In this document: positions 27,851 through 36,943 of the stretch, piece by piece
Position numbering within the stretch: position 1 is the first letter of the stretch
Layout: each line of letters starts with the position of its first letter
NCBI RefSeq assembly: GCF_000359125.1
Contig: NZ_CAAF010000065.1
Span: forward strand, 1 to 64,000
DNA: 64,000 nt
From: Mesorhizobium sp. STM 4661
GTDB lineage: Bacteria; Pseudomonadota; Alphaproteobacteria; Rhizobiales; Rhizobiaceae
Direction: 5' to 3'
The notes under the pieces: generated by a model
The model's input: only the letters and a program-made list of their open reading frames with translations
The model's database searches: none
What the model was told of the DNA's origin: nothing
Position numbers and translations under genes: made by a program

Positions 27851-28735
27851 ATGACCACCATCGCCTTCATCGGCCTCGGCAACATGGGCAATCCGATGGC
27901 TGCCAACCTGGTCAAGGCGGGACATGCCGTGCATGGCTTCGACCTGATGCCGGAGAACCTGACGGTTGCGCGCGACCATGGCGTCGTCATCATGGCCAAT
28001 GCCGTTGCCGCGGTGAAGGATGCCGATGTGGTCATCACCATGCTGCCGGCCGGCAAGCATGTACTCTCGGTCCATGAGGATATCGCGCCCAAGGCCAGGA
28101 AAGGCGCGCTGTTCATCGATTCCTCGACCATCGATGTCGAGTCGGCGCGAACGGCCCATGCCATCGCCGGCAAGCACGGCCTGCTGTCTATCGACGCGCC
28201 GGTTTCCGGCGGTACCGTAGGTGCCACCGCCGGCACGTTGACCTTCATGGCCGGCGGCTCCAAGGACGCCTTCGCCAAAGCCGAGCCGATCCTGAAGCCG
28301 ATGGCCGGCCGCATCGTCCATTGCGGCGACGGCGGCGCCGGACAGGCAGCGAAGATCTGCAACAACATGATCCTCGGCATTTCGATGCTCGGCGTCGCCG
28401 AGGCCTTCGTGCTGGCGGAAAAACTTGGCCTGTCGAATCAGGCGCTGTTCGACGTCGCCTCGACCTCTTCCGGCCAGTGCTGGTCGCTCACCACCTACTG
28501 TCCGGTGCCCGGCCCGGTGCCGACATCGCCCGCCAACAATGACTACAGGCCGGGATTTGCGGCAGCCCTTATGCTGAAAGACCTGAAACTGTCGCAGGAG
28601 GCAGCGCAAAGTAGCGGCGCGGTGACGCCGCTTGGCGCTGAAGCCGCGCAACTTTACGCGCTGTTCAACGCACAAGGGAATGCCGGCGTCGATTTTTCCG
28701 GCATCATCAATTTCCTGCGTGGTGCCCCTGCGTAA
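27851..28735 (+). CDS. mmsB: 3-hydroxyisobutyrate dehydrogenase
   Basis: 294 residues, NAD-binding 6-phosphogluconate-dehydrogenase superfamily. The Rossmann motif is at the N-terminus (IAFIGLGNMGNPMAANLVKAGH), the substrate signature in DAPVSGGTVGATAGTL (about 118-133), the catalytic Lys in GAGQAAKICNNMILG (about 170), and a C-terminal FAAALMLKDLKLSQEAA segment. It oxidises 3-hydroxyisobutyrate to methylmalonate semialdehyde in valine breakdown. GGAG precedes ATG 27851. It follows the acyl-CoA dehydrogenase gene of the same pathway, from which it is separated by the repeat-framed insertion. Confidence 0.92.
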   Translation: MTTIAFIGLGNMGNPMAANLVKAGHAVHGFDLMPENLTVARDHGVVIMANAVAAVKDADVVITMLPAGKHVLSVHEDIAPKARKGALFIDSSTIDVESARTAHAIAGKHGLLSIDAPVSGGTVGATAGTLTFMAGGSKDAFAKAEPILKPMAGRIVHCGDGGAGQAAKICNNMILGISMLGVAEAFVLAEKLGLSNQALFDVASTSSGQCWSLTTYCPVPGPVPTSPANNDYRPGFAAALMLKDLKLSQEAAQSSGAVTPLGAEAAQLYALFNAQGNAGVDFSGIINFLRGAPA

Positions 28736-28837
28736 GCCTCGAATTTCACAAGACGTTTTGGATTTTCTAGCCGGCAAGGATCGCGAATTTAGATTTGCTT
28801 AAGTTCTCGATAACCCCCCGGTAACGATGTGTCTGTA

Positions 28838-28979
28838 AAACGGACTGCGAGGCGGACATATCCGCCCGGCGCTCCGGATCAGGTCTCGCGTACCGGAGCC
28901 CGTAAGTTTCGCAAGTGCATTTGTAGCGAAACGCCATGCGTATCTGGCAAAGCCGCGTTCCCGATGGGACGCGGTTTTT
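28838..28979 (+). ncRNA. Probable structured small RNA with own terminator
   Basis: Four hairpins in a row within about 130 bases and no convincing protein. Stems: GGCGGA/TCCGCC (28851-28866), CTCCGG/CCGGAG (28872-28898), GTTTCGC/GCGAAAC (28906-28932), and a terminator stem CCGCGT..CCC/GGG.CGCGG (28953-28974) followed by five T. The stems are perfect except for one bulge in the terminator. The 5' end is a guess. It lies between mmsB and a convergent gene, and I cannot match it to a named family. It could instead be a long 3' untranslated region of mmsB. Confidence 0.6.
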
Positions 28980-29001
28980 GCGTTTTGGCCAGCCCGCAGA
29001 G

Positions 29002-29367
29002 TCAGGATCTTGTCGACAGCCGGCGAAAATTGGCCTTTACGGCACGGCTAGCCGGCTTCAGCGCGGCACTGATCGACCGCTCCGCCGCGATACCGTTGAA
29101 CAGCGACGGCATGCTGCCGGAAAAAACCTCCGGCCAGAAGCGTGATGCGGACTGCAGCAGCGCCATTTGCGCGGCAAACGCGCCCTCGGCCATCGCTGCG
29201 GTTTTTTCATGCATAGCGCGTGCGGTCTCAGGGCTCCAGGCCCGGCCGTTTTGTGCGTCCGCGGCCATCAGCGGCAAGCGCATCATCGCCACCAATGGCG
29301 CCAGCATCAGGTCCTGACCTATCGCAGCCACTTCCAGCGCCCGCCGGCTCTTGCCAGTGTTCTTCAT
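29002..29367 (-). CDS. Small helical protein, possibly phasin-like
   Basis: 121 residues, rich in Ala and Met, predicted all-helical without a signal peptide. Segments such as MHEKTAAMAEGAFAAQMALL and SASRFWPEVFSGSMPSLFNG recall the amphipathic helices of phasins, which coat polyhydroxyalkanoate granules, but no firm motif is present. The start at 29367 is chosen over an upstream one because it opens the helical part; its ribosome site is weak. It converges with the putative small RNA. Function unknown. Confidence 0.5.
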   Translation of the reverse strand: MKNTGKSRRALEVAAIGQDLMLAPLVAMMRLPLMAADAQNGRAWSPETARAMHEKTAAMAEGAFAAQMALLQSASRFWPEVFSGSMPSLFNGIAAERSISAALKPASRAVKANFRRLSTRS

Positions 29368-29509
29368 GAAAATCCAAGCCCCAATTGCAGCCGGTATGGC
29401 CGATCCCAAACCACTACGCGCAACGAGTGGTATTCGTTCCCTGACACCATAACAGAAGTTCACTTGAAACCGGGCGCCCTGATCGCAGGACGCCCGGTTG
29501 TGGTTTGCC

Positions 29510-30889
29510 TTACCGTCTGCGCAGATCCGCTTGCGCCAGATCCAGCGCCTTGGCGATGCGTTCGCAGGCCATGTCGATCGTCTCGCGCGTCCAGATCAGC
29601 GGCGGCGACAGGATCATCGTGTCGCCGGTGGCGCGCAGCATCAGGCCCTGGGCGATGGCGTGATCGCGAACGACGACGGCAGCACTGCCCGCTGGCAGAA
29701 ACCGCTCCTTGGTCGCCTTGTCCCTAACGATCTCGATCGCCCCCATCAACCCGATCGAACGCACCTCACCGACCAGATCGTGGCCGGCGATGCGCTCCTG
29801 CAGCGCCTTGGCGAAATAGGGTCCGGTGTCGTTCTTGACGCGATCGACCAGACCTTCCCGCTCCATGATCTCGAGGTTCTTCAGCGCCACGGCGCAGGCC
29901 ACCGGGTGCCCGGCATAGGTGTAGCCGTGATAGAACTCGCCGCCCTTCTCGACCAGCGTTGCCGCGATGCGGTCGCCAACCAGCAGCGCCGACAGCGGCT
30001 GATAGCCTGATGTCAGCGCCTTGGCCGTGGTGATGGTGTCGGGCTCGACACCGAAGGTCTGTGCCGCGAACCACTCGCCGGTGCGGCCATAGCCGGTGAT
30101 GACTTCGTCCAGCATCAGCAGCACATCATATTTGCGGCAGATGCGCTGCACTTCCGGCCAATAGCTCATCGGCGGGATCTTCACCCCGCCCGCCCCCATC
30201 ACCGGCTCGCCGATGAAGGCGGCGACCTTGTCGGCGCCAGCTTCGAGGATGGCGTCCTCGACGGCCTTCGCCGCGCGCAGGCCGAAATCATGGTCGCTTT
30301 CGCCGGGCAGAGCGAGCTCATAGGCATAGGGCATCATCACATGGACGATATTGGGGACCGCGCCGCCTAGCTGCTTGTGCATCAGGTCCATGCCGCCCAG
30401 CGACGTGCCGGCGATGGTCGAGCCGTGATAGCCCATCTTGCGCGCAATGATGCGGTTCTTCTGCGGCTTGCCTTCCAGCGCCCAATAGTGGCGGACGAGC
30501 CGCAACGCCGTGTCATTGGCCTCCGAGCCGGATGAGCCGTAGAATACCTGGTTGACACCTTTGGGCGCCAGTTCCGCCAGCTTTTTGGCCAGCAGCACCG
30601 GCGTCGGCGTCGAGCATTTGAAGAAGGAGTTGTAGTAGGGCAGTTCCTTCATCTGGGCATAGGCCGCATCGGCCAGTTCGTCGCGGCCGTAACCGACATT
30701 GACGCACCACAGCCCGGCCATGCCGTCGAGGATTTCCGTCCCCTCGGAATCGTAGATGAACGGCCCGTTGGCCCGCGTGATGATGCGTGAGCCGGTTTCG
30801 CGCATCTCCTTGTGGTCGGTGAACGGATGAAGATGATGCGCGGCGTCGATCTGCTGAAGCTGCTTCAGCGAATAATTCTGGTAGGTCAT
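29510..30889 (-). CDS. Class III PLP-dependent aminotransferase (omega-amino acid type)
   Basis: 459 residues. Class III marks: GLWCVNVGYGRDELADAA near the N-terminus, the phosphate-binding GSSGSEANDTALRL (about 118), YHGSTIAGTSLGG, the cofactor Asp in LLMLDEVITGYGRTG (about 255) and the Schiff-base Lys in TTAKALTSGYQPLSA (about 288). The pattern is that of omega-amino acid:pyruvate, GABA or putrescine aminotransferases. No partner dehydrogenase adjoins it (a gabD lies 27 kb away), so the amino donor is open. Start ATG 30889 with AGGAAAG upstream. Confidence 0.88.
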   Translation of the reverse strand: MTYQNYSLKQLQQIDAAHHLHPFTDHKEMRETGSRIITRANGPFIYDSEGTEILDGMAGLWCVNVGYGRDELADAAYAQMKELPYYNSFFKCSTPTPVLLAKKLAELAPKGVNQVFYGSSGSEANDTALRLVRHYWALEGKPQKNRIIARKMGYHGSTIAGTSLGGMDLMHKQLGGAVPNIVHVMMPYAYELALPGESDHDFGLRAAKAVEDAILEAGADKVAAFIGEPVMGAGGVKIPPMSYWPEVQRICRKYDVLLMLDEVITGYGRTGEWFAAQTFGVEPDTITTAKALTSGYQPLSALLVGDRIAATLVEKGGEFYHGYTYAGHPVACAVALKNLEIMEREGLVDRVKNDTGPYFAKALQERIAGHDLVGEVRSIGLMGAIEIVRDKATKERFLPAGSAAVVVRDHAIAQGLMLRATGDTMILSPPLIWTRETIDMACERIAKALDLAQADLRRR

Positions 30890-31094
30890 GTCAGGTCTTT
30901 CCTCTTTTGAATCAATCCGGCACAGCCGGGGCGGATTCTTCAGGGGAAGGCAGGCGGCGAATAGCCGATGCGGGCGCACAACCGCAAAAGCTCGGCGCGC
31001 AGCGTGCGCGGCGACGGCGTCACCGCGACCCCAAATGCGCAAGATGCCTTGATGCGAGCCATGCTCGCACCTTAGGCTGCCTGCTGCCCACGTT

Positions 31095-33164
31095 TCAAGC
31101 GGTGCCGCTCAGCGCCCTTTGCAGGAAGACATACTTCATCGCGGCCTGGGCTGCTTGCGGCCGGCGGTCACCACGGCCACCGTGACCGCCCTCCGTTTCC
31201 TCGAAGAACAATGTCTTGTCATGGCCAGCGGCCTGCAACCTGGCAGCCATCTTGCGGGCGTGGCCAGGATGGACGCGATCATCCGCCGTCGACGTTGTCA
31301 GCAGCACCGGCGGATAGATCTCGTCGGCCGAGACATGCTGATAGGGCGAATAGGCGGCCAGCCATGCCGCCTCGTCCGGCTTCGCCGGATCGCCATACTC
31401 CGCCATCCACGAGCCACCGGGCGGCAGTTCGGTGTAGCGCAGCATGTCGAGCAATGGCACCTCGATGATGACAGCCCCGAACAGTTCGGGGTGCTGCGTC
31501 AGCGAGACGCCGGTCAGCAGGCCGCCATTCGAGCCGCCCTGGATGCCGAGCGTGGCCGGCGTGGCAATGCCGCGTTTCACCAGGTCTTGCGCGACCGCGG
31601 CGAAATCGTCGAAGGCATTCTGCCGGTTGGCCTTGAGTGCTGCCTGATGCCAGTTCGGGCCGAACTCGCCGCCGCCGCGGATGTTGGCCTGCACATAGGC
31701 ATTGCCCTTCTCCAGCCACAGCCTGCCGCGCACGCCGGCATAGCCGGGCAACAGCGGCACTTCGAAGCCGCCATAGCCGTAGAGCAGCGTCGGCACCGGG
31801 CCGTCCTGGTCGCTTCGCCTGACGACGAAGTAAGGGATCATGGTGCCGTCCTTCGAGCGCGCCTCGAACTGTTCCGCGATGAAGGGCGAAGCGTCGAAAC
31901 GTGCCGGCTGGGACTTCACCGTGGCAAGCGTCGCGCCATCGTCGTCCGACCAGACGATCGAACTCGGCGTCAGGAAATCGGTGAAGGAGAACGACACGCT
32001 GGCGCCGAAATGCTCTGCATGAGCGATGCCGACATTGCCGTTCCCCGGCAGCGCCACAGGCTTCAGCGACCAAGTCCCGTTATTGCGCTCGCAGACGACG
32101 ACCTTGCCGCGCACATTGTCCATCAGGTTGATGAACAACCGGTCCTGCGTACGGGCGATACCGGCGATGGAAACGCGATGCGCCGGCTCGAGCAAGGTTT
32201 CCACCGGGCCCAAGGCGCCGGTTTCGACCCAGCGCGCCAGATCCAGCGAATAAAGCCCGTCAGGTTTGCACACCACGCGGTCGGGCGTTGTCCACGGGCT
32301 ACGCACGCCGAAGACAAGCTGATCGCGAAAGATCGCGCTGTCGGTCATGTCGTCAGGCAAGGGAAGGCGTCTGTTCTCGCCTGAAGGCAATCTCAGGAAG
32401 ATGTGCGAGGCGAAGAAGTTCAACGTCCGGGCCAGGATCAGATAGCGTCTGTCGCCATCGAACTCGAGAGCAGCACCCGCGGCCAGATCCTCCTTTTCGG
32501 CCTCGAAGATCGGTGTCGCGTCTTCCAACCTGGTGCCGCGCTTCCAGAGCTTGACCACGCGCGGATAGCCGGACTGCGTCTTGTCTGCTTCGTCAAAAGC
32601 CGCCGAAACGATGACCGTGTCCTTATCCAGCCAGCCAAAACCCGATTTCGAGGCGGGAGCCCGAAAGCCATCCTCGACAAACGATCTGGTTTCGATGTCG
32701 AATTCGCGCATCTCGCTGGCGTCGCCACCATCCGGCGACATCGAGAGCAGACAGCGATTGAAGTCGGGGTAAAGCCGGCTGGCGCCGCTGAACACCCATT
32801 TCACGCCCTCTTTCGCCGACAGCACGTCGAAGTCGATGATCGTCTCCCACTCCGGCTTCTCGGTCTTGTAGGAAGCGATCGTCGTGCGGCGCCAGAGGCC
32901 GAGCACATTGGTCTTGTCCTGCCAGAAATTGTAGACATGGCCGCTGAGCGCTGCGCCCACGGCGATATTGTCCTCCGCCGTCATCAGGTCGAGCGCGGTC
33001 TGGAACGTTGCCTGGTAGGACGGATCGCCCTGCAATTCGGCGACAGTCATTTCATTTTGGCGATGAACCCAGTCGAGCGCTTGCTTGCTGGTCCTGTCCT
33101 CCAGCCAGAGAAAGGGGTCTTCGGCGGCCGGCTCAGTCTGGCCTTTTGTCATCGATTGGGTCAC
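31095..33164 (-). CDS. Prolyl oligopeptidase family serine peptidase (S9)
   Basis: 689 residues: an N-terminal seven-bladed propeller (about 15-410) opened by EDPFLWLEDRTSKQALDWV, and a C-terminal alpha/beta-hydrolase. The catalytic triad is visible: Ser in GIQGGSNGGLLTG (about 540), Asp in STADDRVHPGHA (about 635) and His in EGGHGGRGD near the end. No signal peptide, so it is cytoplasmic and would cut proline-containing or similar short peptides. GTG 33164 is taken as start because GGAG is at correct spacing; an in-frame ATG follows 12 bp later. It stands alone. Confidence 0.9.
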   Translation of the reverse strand: MTQSMTKGQTEPAAEDPFLWLEDRTSKQALDWVHRQNEMTVAELQGDPSYQATFQTALDLMTAEDNIAVGAALSGHVYNFWQDKTNVLGLWRRTTIASYKTEKPEWETIIDFDVLSAKEGVKWVFSGASRLYPDFNRCLLSMSPDGGDASEMREFDIETRSFVEDGFRAPASKSGFGWLDKDTVIVSAAFDEADKTQSGYPRVVKLWKRGTRLEDATPIFEAEKEDLAAGAALEFDGDRRYLILARTLNFFASHIFLRLPSGENRRLPLPDDMTDSAIFRDQLVFGVRSPWTTPDRVVCKPDGLYSLDLARWVETGALGPVETLLEPAHRVSIAGIARTQDRLFINLMDNVRGKVVVCERNNGTWSLKPVALPGNGNVGIAHAEHFGASVSFSFTDFLTPSSIVWSDDDGATLATVKSQPARFDASPFIAEQFEARSKDGTMIPYFVVRRSDQDGPVPTLLYGYGGFEVPLLPGYAGVRGRLWLEKGNAYVQANIRGGGEFGPNWHQAALKANRQNAFDDFAAVAQDLVKRGIATPATLGIQGGSNGGLLTGVSLTQHPELFGAVIIEVPLLDMLRYTELPPGGSWMAEYGDPAKPDEAAWLAAYSPYQHVSADEIYPPVLLTTSTADDRVHPGHARKMAARLQAAGHDKTLFFEETEGGHGGRGDRRPQAAQAAMKYVFLQRALSGTA

Positions 33165-33266
33165 GCGCGGTCTCCGAAAGAATTGTCAGGCGGCCTTGCC
33201 TACATCGCGTTGCAAGCGTCCACATTCAAGATGGCGATGCAGCGTCATCAGCCGATCGCGGCTTGC

Positions 33267-34427
33267 TTACACCATCCGGCGACGCACGACAGTCATGACC
33301 GCCAGCGCCATGCAGATGGCGCCAAGCGTGATCGGCAGGCCGGACGCGCCGATGACATCCATGACGCCGCCGGTGAGCGGTGGGACAAGAATGCCGCCGA
33401 CACCCCACATCAGGGAAAAGGCGGCATTGCCGGCGACCAGCGCCGAGCCGCTGAAGCGTTCACCAAGCTCGATGATCGACATCGTATAGATGCCGTAGGA
33501 AACCGCGCCCCAGATGAACACGCATGGCCAGATCAGCGGCGTCTCGATGAGAGCCGGTAGCAACGCGCATCCGAGCACGGTCAGCGACACGCAGATGAAG
33601 CGCACCAGACGCGCCGTCAGCCGTTCCGCCAGCAGGCCGAGCGGTACCTGCATGGCGATGTTGCCGGCGATCATCACCGACAGCAGCGCCGACATGCGGG
33701 TCTCAGTGATGCCGTAATGCGTCCCGTAGACCGGCAGCAGCGCCAGTATCCCCTGTTCGAACCCGGCGGCGACGACGACCGCCGACAGTAGCAGCAATGC
33801 CATCGGTATGAACCCCATCACCGAAACCCGGTGTCCGGCCTCGTCGACCTTCGGCAATCGGCGCAGCACCAGTGCCAGGCAAGCACCGCAGAAGACGAAT
33901 GCGGCGATGCCGACTAGGAATGGCGGCCACCCCTCGGTGCCGACGGCGAGCAAGCAAAGCGGACCCGCCGCGAAACCGGCCGAGATGACCGTCGAATAAA
34001 CACCCATCACGCGGCCACGGCGCGCCGGCGGCGCCAAGGCGATCACCCAGATTTCGCTCAGCACGTAGAGCGGGTTGGTCACCACGCCGATCAGGAAGCG
34101 CAGTGGAAACCACAGATAGACGTTCTGCGTCCAGCCGATCAGCGCCAGCACGATCGCCGAAAGCGCGGCACAGGTAAGCGCGGTGCGCCCTGCCCCGAAG
34201 CGACGCGCCAAAGCCGGGATCAACGGCGACGAGACGATGAAGCCGATCGGCGTCATCGCCGCCGACAGCCCGATCATGGCCGGCGAAACGCCCTGGCGCT
34301 GTAGGATGAAGCTTAACAGCGGATAGGAGAGCCCTTGCGCGATGGCGAACACCGAGACGGTCGCGATCACCCCGGTGATCGCTGCCCATTGCATCGGCTC
34401 GTCGCCGGTTTTTTCCGCCACATCCAT
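33267..34427 (-). CDS. MFS transporter (YcaD-like)
   Basis: 386 residues, about twelve membrane helices. The first half has SPAMIGLSAAMTPIGFIVSSPLIPALARRFGA with the MFS loop 2-3 region and RRGRVMGVYSTVISAGFAAGPL; the second half has FSGSALVAGNAAFSLMWGVGGILVPP. YcaD-type proteins are putative exporters of unknown substrates. The start could be 34427 or 34394. A truncated relative of its C-terminal third lies directly upstream on the same strand, so the locus once carried two copies. Confidence 0.85.
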   Translation of the reverse strand: MDVAEKTGDEPMQWAAITGVIATVSVFAIAQGLSYPLLSFILQRQGVSPAMIGLSAAMTPIGFIVSSPLIPALARRFGAGRTALTCAALSAIVLALIGWTQNVYLWFPLRFLIGVVTNPLYVLSEIWVIALAPPARRGRVMGVYSTVISAGFAAGPLCLLAVGTEGWPPFLVGIAAFVFCGACLALVLRRLPKVDEAGHRVSVMGFIPMALLLLSAVVVAAGFEQGILALLPVYGTHYGITETRMSALLSVMIAGNIAMQVPLGLLAERLTARLVRFICVSLTVLGCALLPALIETPLIWPCVFIWGAVSYGIYTMSIIELGERFSGSALVAGNAAFSLMWGVGGILVPPLTGGVMDVIGASGLPITLGAICMALAVMTVVRRRMV

Positions 34428-34502
34428 CGGGCAGCCTTAGCGGGTCGCCTTCATGGCCGTAAGCGCCGCCGGTGAAAACCGCTTGCTCCAGCCAAATGCG
34501 CG

Positions 34503-34807
34503 TCAGGAGTTCCCGCGCCTGGCGGACCGATAGAGCGCGAACGCGATCAGCAGCGCATCGAGGCCGGCGATCACCGCCGGCAGGCCGAGCGGACCGATCA
34601 CCTGCATCAGCGAGCCGGCGCCGGGCGGACCGACAATGCCGCCGGCGCCCCACATCAGCGCGAAGGCGGCGTTGCCGGCGACCAGTGCGGTCCCCTTGAA
34701 CCGGCTGCCGAGCTCGACCAGCGCCATCGTATAGACGCCGTAGCCGATGGCGCCCATCACCACCAGCACGGGCCAAAGGACCATCGCCGGCGCGACGCAT
34801 GGTGTGT
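34503..34807 (-). pseudogene. Remnant of a second MFS transporter (C-terminal part only)
   Basis: About 93-100 codons that match the last quarter of the neighbouring MFS protein but are clearly diverged: ALVAGNAAFALMWGAGGIVGPP here against ALVAGNAAFSLMWGVGGILVPP there, and GYGVYTMALVELGSRF against SYGIYTMSIIELGERF. It ends with a normal stop at 34503. Its 5' end breaks off near 34807, about 22 bp from the stop of the phospholipase D-like gene. The first three quarters of the protein are missing. It points to a tandem duplication followed by deletion. Confidence 0.8.
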
Positions 34808-34829
34808 TGGATATCCCTGCAAACAGAGA

Positions 34830-36737
34830 CTACGGAAAATAGCGGGCAATCGCTCCCTTCTTGCCCTCCGCGTAAGGCTTCAACCACTTGTCGTCGATGG
34901 AGAGCCCGTCGTCGTCCGAAGGTCCTTTTCCGATGGTCCGGCGCCAGGCGCGAAACTTGTAGTGGTCGAACACATCGAGCATGTGCACCGCATAGGCTGC
35001 GGCAAACGTCTTGTCGCCCTCGACGATCACCAAATTCTCGTCATTCTCGTAGGACGCCTTGTAGCCGAGATTGTGGCTGCCGGTGATGACGGTGGCGTTG
35101 TCTTCCATCGGATCGATGATCACGATCTTGTCGTGCACGATCGCGCGGCCGACGGTCAGCACCTCTGCCTGGAAGTCGCGCGCAACCGTGGCTCCGGTGA
35201 GATTTACCGCCCTGACGATGGAGACGTTCGGCGCCTCCCAGACCTTTTCCGGAAAGACGAATGGCGACTTGCCGTCCTTGTTCGATTTGCGGGTGACAGG
35301 ATCCTTGGTCGGGGCGACGTAGTTGGGCATGGCGGTTTGGTCGCTGATCGCGCCTTGCACGATCAGACCAGTATCCGCCATGGCTGCCGCTACGGCCTGG
35401 TCGACGATCGAATTTTCGCCACGCCGCGAAGGATTGAACACCAGGAAGAGCACCGCGCGCTTCGCCGCCTTGATCCTGGCGAAAACGTCCGCGAGGTCGA
35501 CCGGCCGCACCGAGATGTCCTTCTTGTTGCGGTCGGGATCGTTCGGCGAAAACCATACCGTCATGCCGTCCAGCGCTACCGTGGCGCCGTTCAGCGGGTT
35601 TGGCATGTGGTTTTCCCTGCGGAACGGCACACCTTGCGTCTGCGCGACACGACCGGCCGCGCTTTCGCTGGCCGGCGGCGGGAACACGTCGGCCTTCATG
35701 CGCTCCCAATAGGCATCGAACACCTTGGCCATCGCAGGGTCGTCACGGATGAAGGCGTTGTTGGTCTGCCCGCAAATGCCTGTCGAGGTCCAGTTGGTGC
35801 TGCCGGTCATGACCGCCTGCGCATCGCCTTGCGCGTCGCGGTAGACGGCAAATTTGTTGTGGCCGATATGGTTGTTGTTGAACAGACGATCCGTCAGCGT
35901 GACACCCGCGTCACGCAACCGCTTTCTGAAAGGTGCGTTGCCGGCATCCCAGGCCTTGGTCTGGTCGTCCCTGCCCGAATTTGAAAGAATGACTTCGACG
36001 ACATCCTTGGCGTCGATGATGGCGTCGCAGAGTTCGTCGTCGCCAAGTTCATAAAGGGCAAGCCTGACAGTGCCGCCCTCGTCCTTGGCCCGTTTCATCA
36101 GGCTGGTGAGCACATCCGGCACATCGCCATGCAGATAGGCGCGTATCTCGCTGCCGGGACGCTCGAGCTCGGCCCTGATCTTGTCGCGCTGCCCGACCTT
36201 GATCCCGGCGTCCTCGAGGGCGCGCGACATCCATTGTGTCGACAGCACGCCATTGGTGAACGCGACTCGCGCCTTGCCGAACATCTGCCCGAGAAAGATC
36301 GGCGGGCTGACGGCGCCCTGGCCGAGATAGCCAAGCGGCCGCGCCGGTCCGGTATAGGCGGGCTTGCCGTCGACGACCTGATCCGGGCGCACCGGCACTG
36401 GGTCGAGGCCCGGCTTCATGTCGCCGACCGGGCGCACACGGTAGGCGATCATCTCGCCTTGCGGCCTGACGCCGAGGCTGTCGCGGCGGCGGCGCACGGT
36501 GAGGTCGCGCCAGAATATCTTTTGCACCGGCCACACGCCGGTGTCCTGCGGGATCCACCTTGGATTGCGCTGGCCCTTGAATGGCACCCACGACGCCAGG
36601 CAACGCTCCCCGCCTGTGTCGGGATAAAGGCGCACGATCTCAAAGCCGAGACAGCCCGGGATCATCCCGTCGAGATCCCATGACAGGAACGCAACTTCAT
36701 TGTTTGTCGCAGCGCGCACTTTGATGACGTCAGGCAT
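34830..36737 (-). CDS. Phospholipase D-like protein
   Basis: 635 residues with two HKD-type motifs. The second is canonical: His-x-Lys in IVHDKIVIID followed by GSHNLG (about 560-580). The first is HNKFAVYRD followed by GSTNWT (about 285-310), with one residue more than usual between Lys and Asp. The N-terminal about 130 residues are a separate domain. No signal peptide is evident. PLD-family members act on phospholipids or nucleic acids; the substrate is open. The start is ATG 36737 with GAGGGG upstream. The rather high Lys/Asp/Asn content and its place next to a deletion remnant suggest a rearranged region. Confidence 0.82.
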   Translation of the reverse strand: MPDVIKVRAATNNEVAFLSWDLDGMIPGCLGFEIVRLYPDTGGERCLASWVPFKGQRNPRWIPQDTGVWPVQKIFWRDLTVRRRRDSLGVRPQGEMIAYRVRPVGDMKPGLDPVPVRPDQVVDGKPAYTGPARPLGYLGQGAVSPPIFLGQMFGKARVAFTNGVLSTQWMSRALEDAGIKVGQRDKIRAELERPGSEIRAYLHGDVPDVLTSLMKRAKDEGGTVRLALYELGDDELCDAIIDAKDVVEVILSNSGRDDQTKAWDAGNAPFRKRLRDAGVTLTDRLFNNNHIGHNKFAVYRDAQGDAQAVMTGSTNWTSTGICGQTNNAFIRDDPAMAKVFDAYWERMKADVFPPPASESAAGRVAQTQGVPFRRENHMPNPLNGATVALDGMTVWFSPNDPDRNKKDISVRPVDLADVFARIKAAKRAVLFLVFNPSRRGENSIVDQAVAAAMADTGLIVQGAISDQTAMPNYVAPTKDPVTRKSNKDGKSPFVFPEKVWEAPNVSIVRAVNLTGATVARDFQAEVLTVGRAIVHDKIVIIDPMEDNATVITGSHNLGYKASYENDENLVIVEGDKTFAAAYAVHMLDVFDHYKFRAWRRTIGKGPSDDDGLSIDDKWLKPYAEGKKGAIARYFP

Positions 36738-36943
36738 CGTGGTCCCCTCAAAGGTGCTCAACAAGGAAGTATGTCAGAAGTAAAAGACAGAACTGCAACG
36801 CATTTCACACTAAGGCACTCCGCCTCGTCCAGCTGGCCTTTCGGCATGTCGCTTCCCTCGCCCTAGTGGTCGCCGCCTCCGCAATGGCCGGACAGCCGGC
36901 GGTCCATTATGCCGCCGCATTGTCGCAGCGTACGAGGCCTGTC

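Noticed and set aside
28829..29317. A 162-codon plus-strand frame after mmsB
   Set aside because: It crosses four hairpins and a terminator and then runs antisense to another gene; composition is not protein-like.
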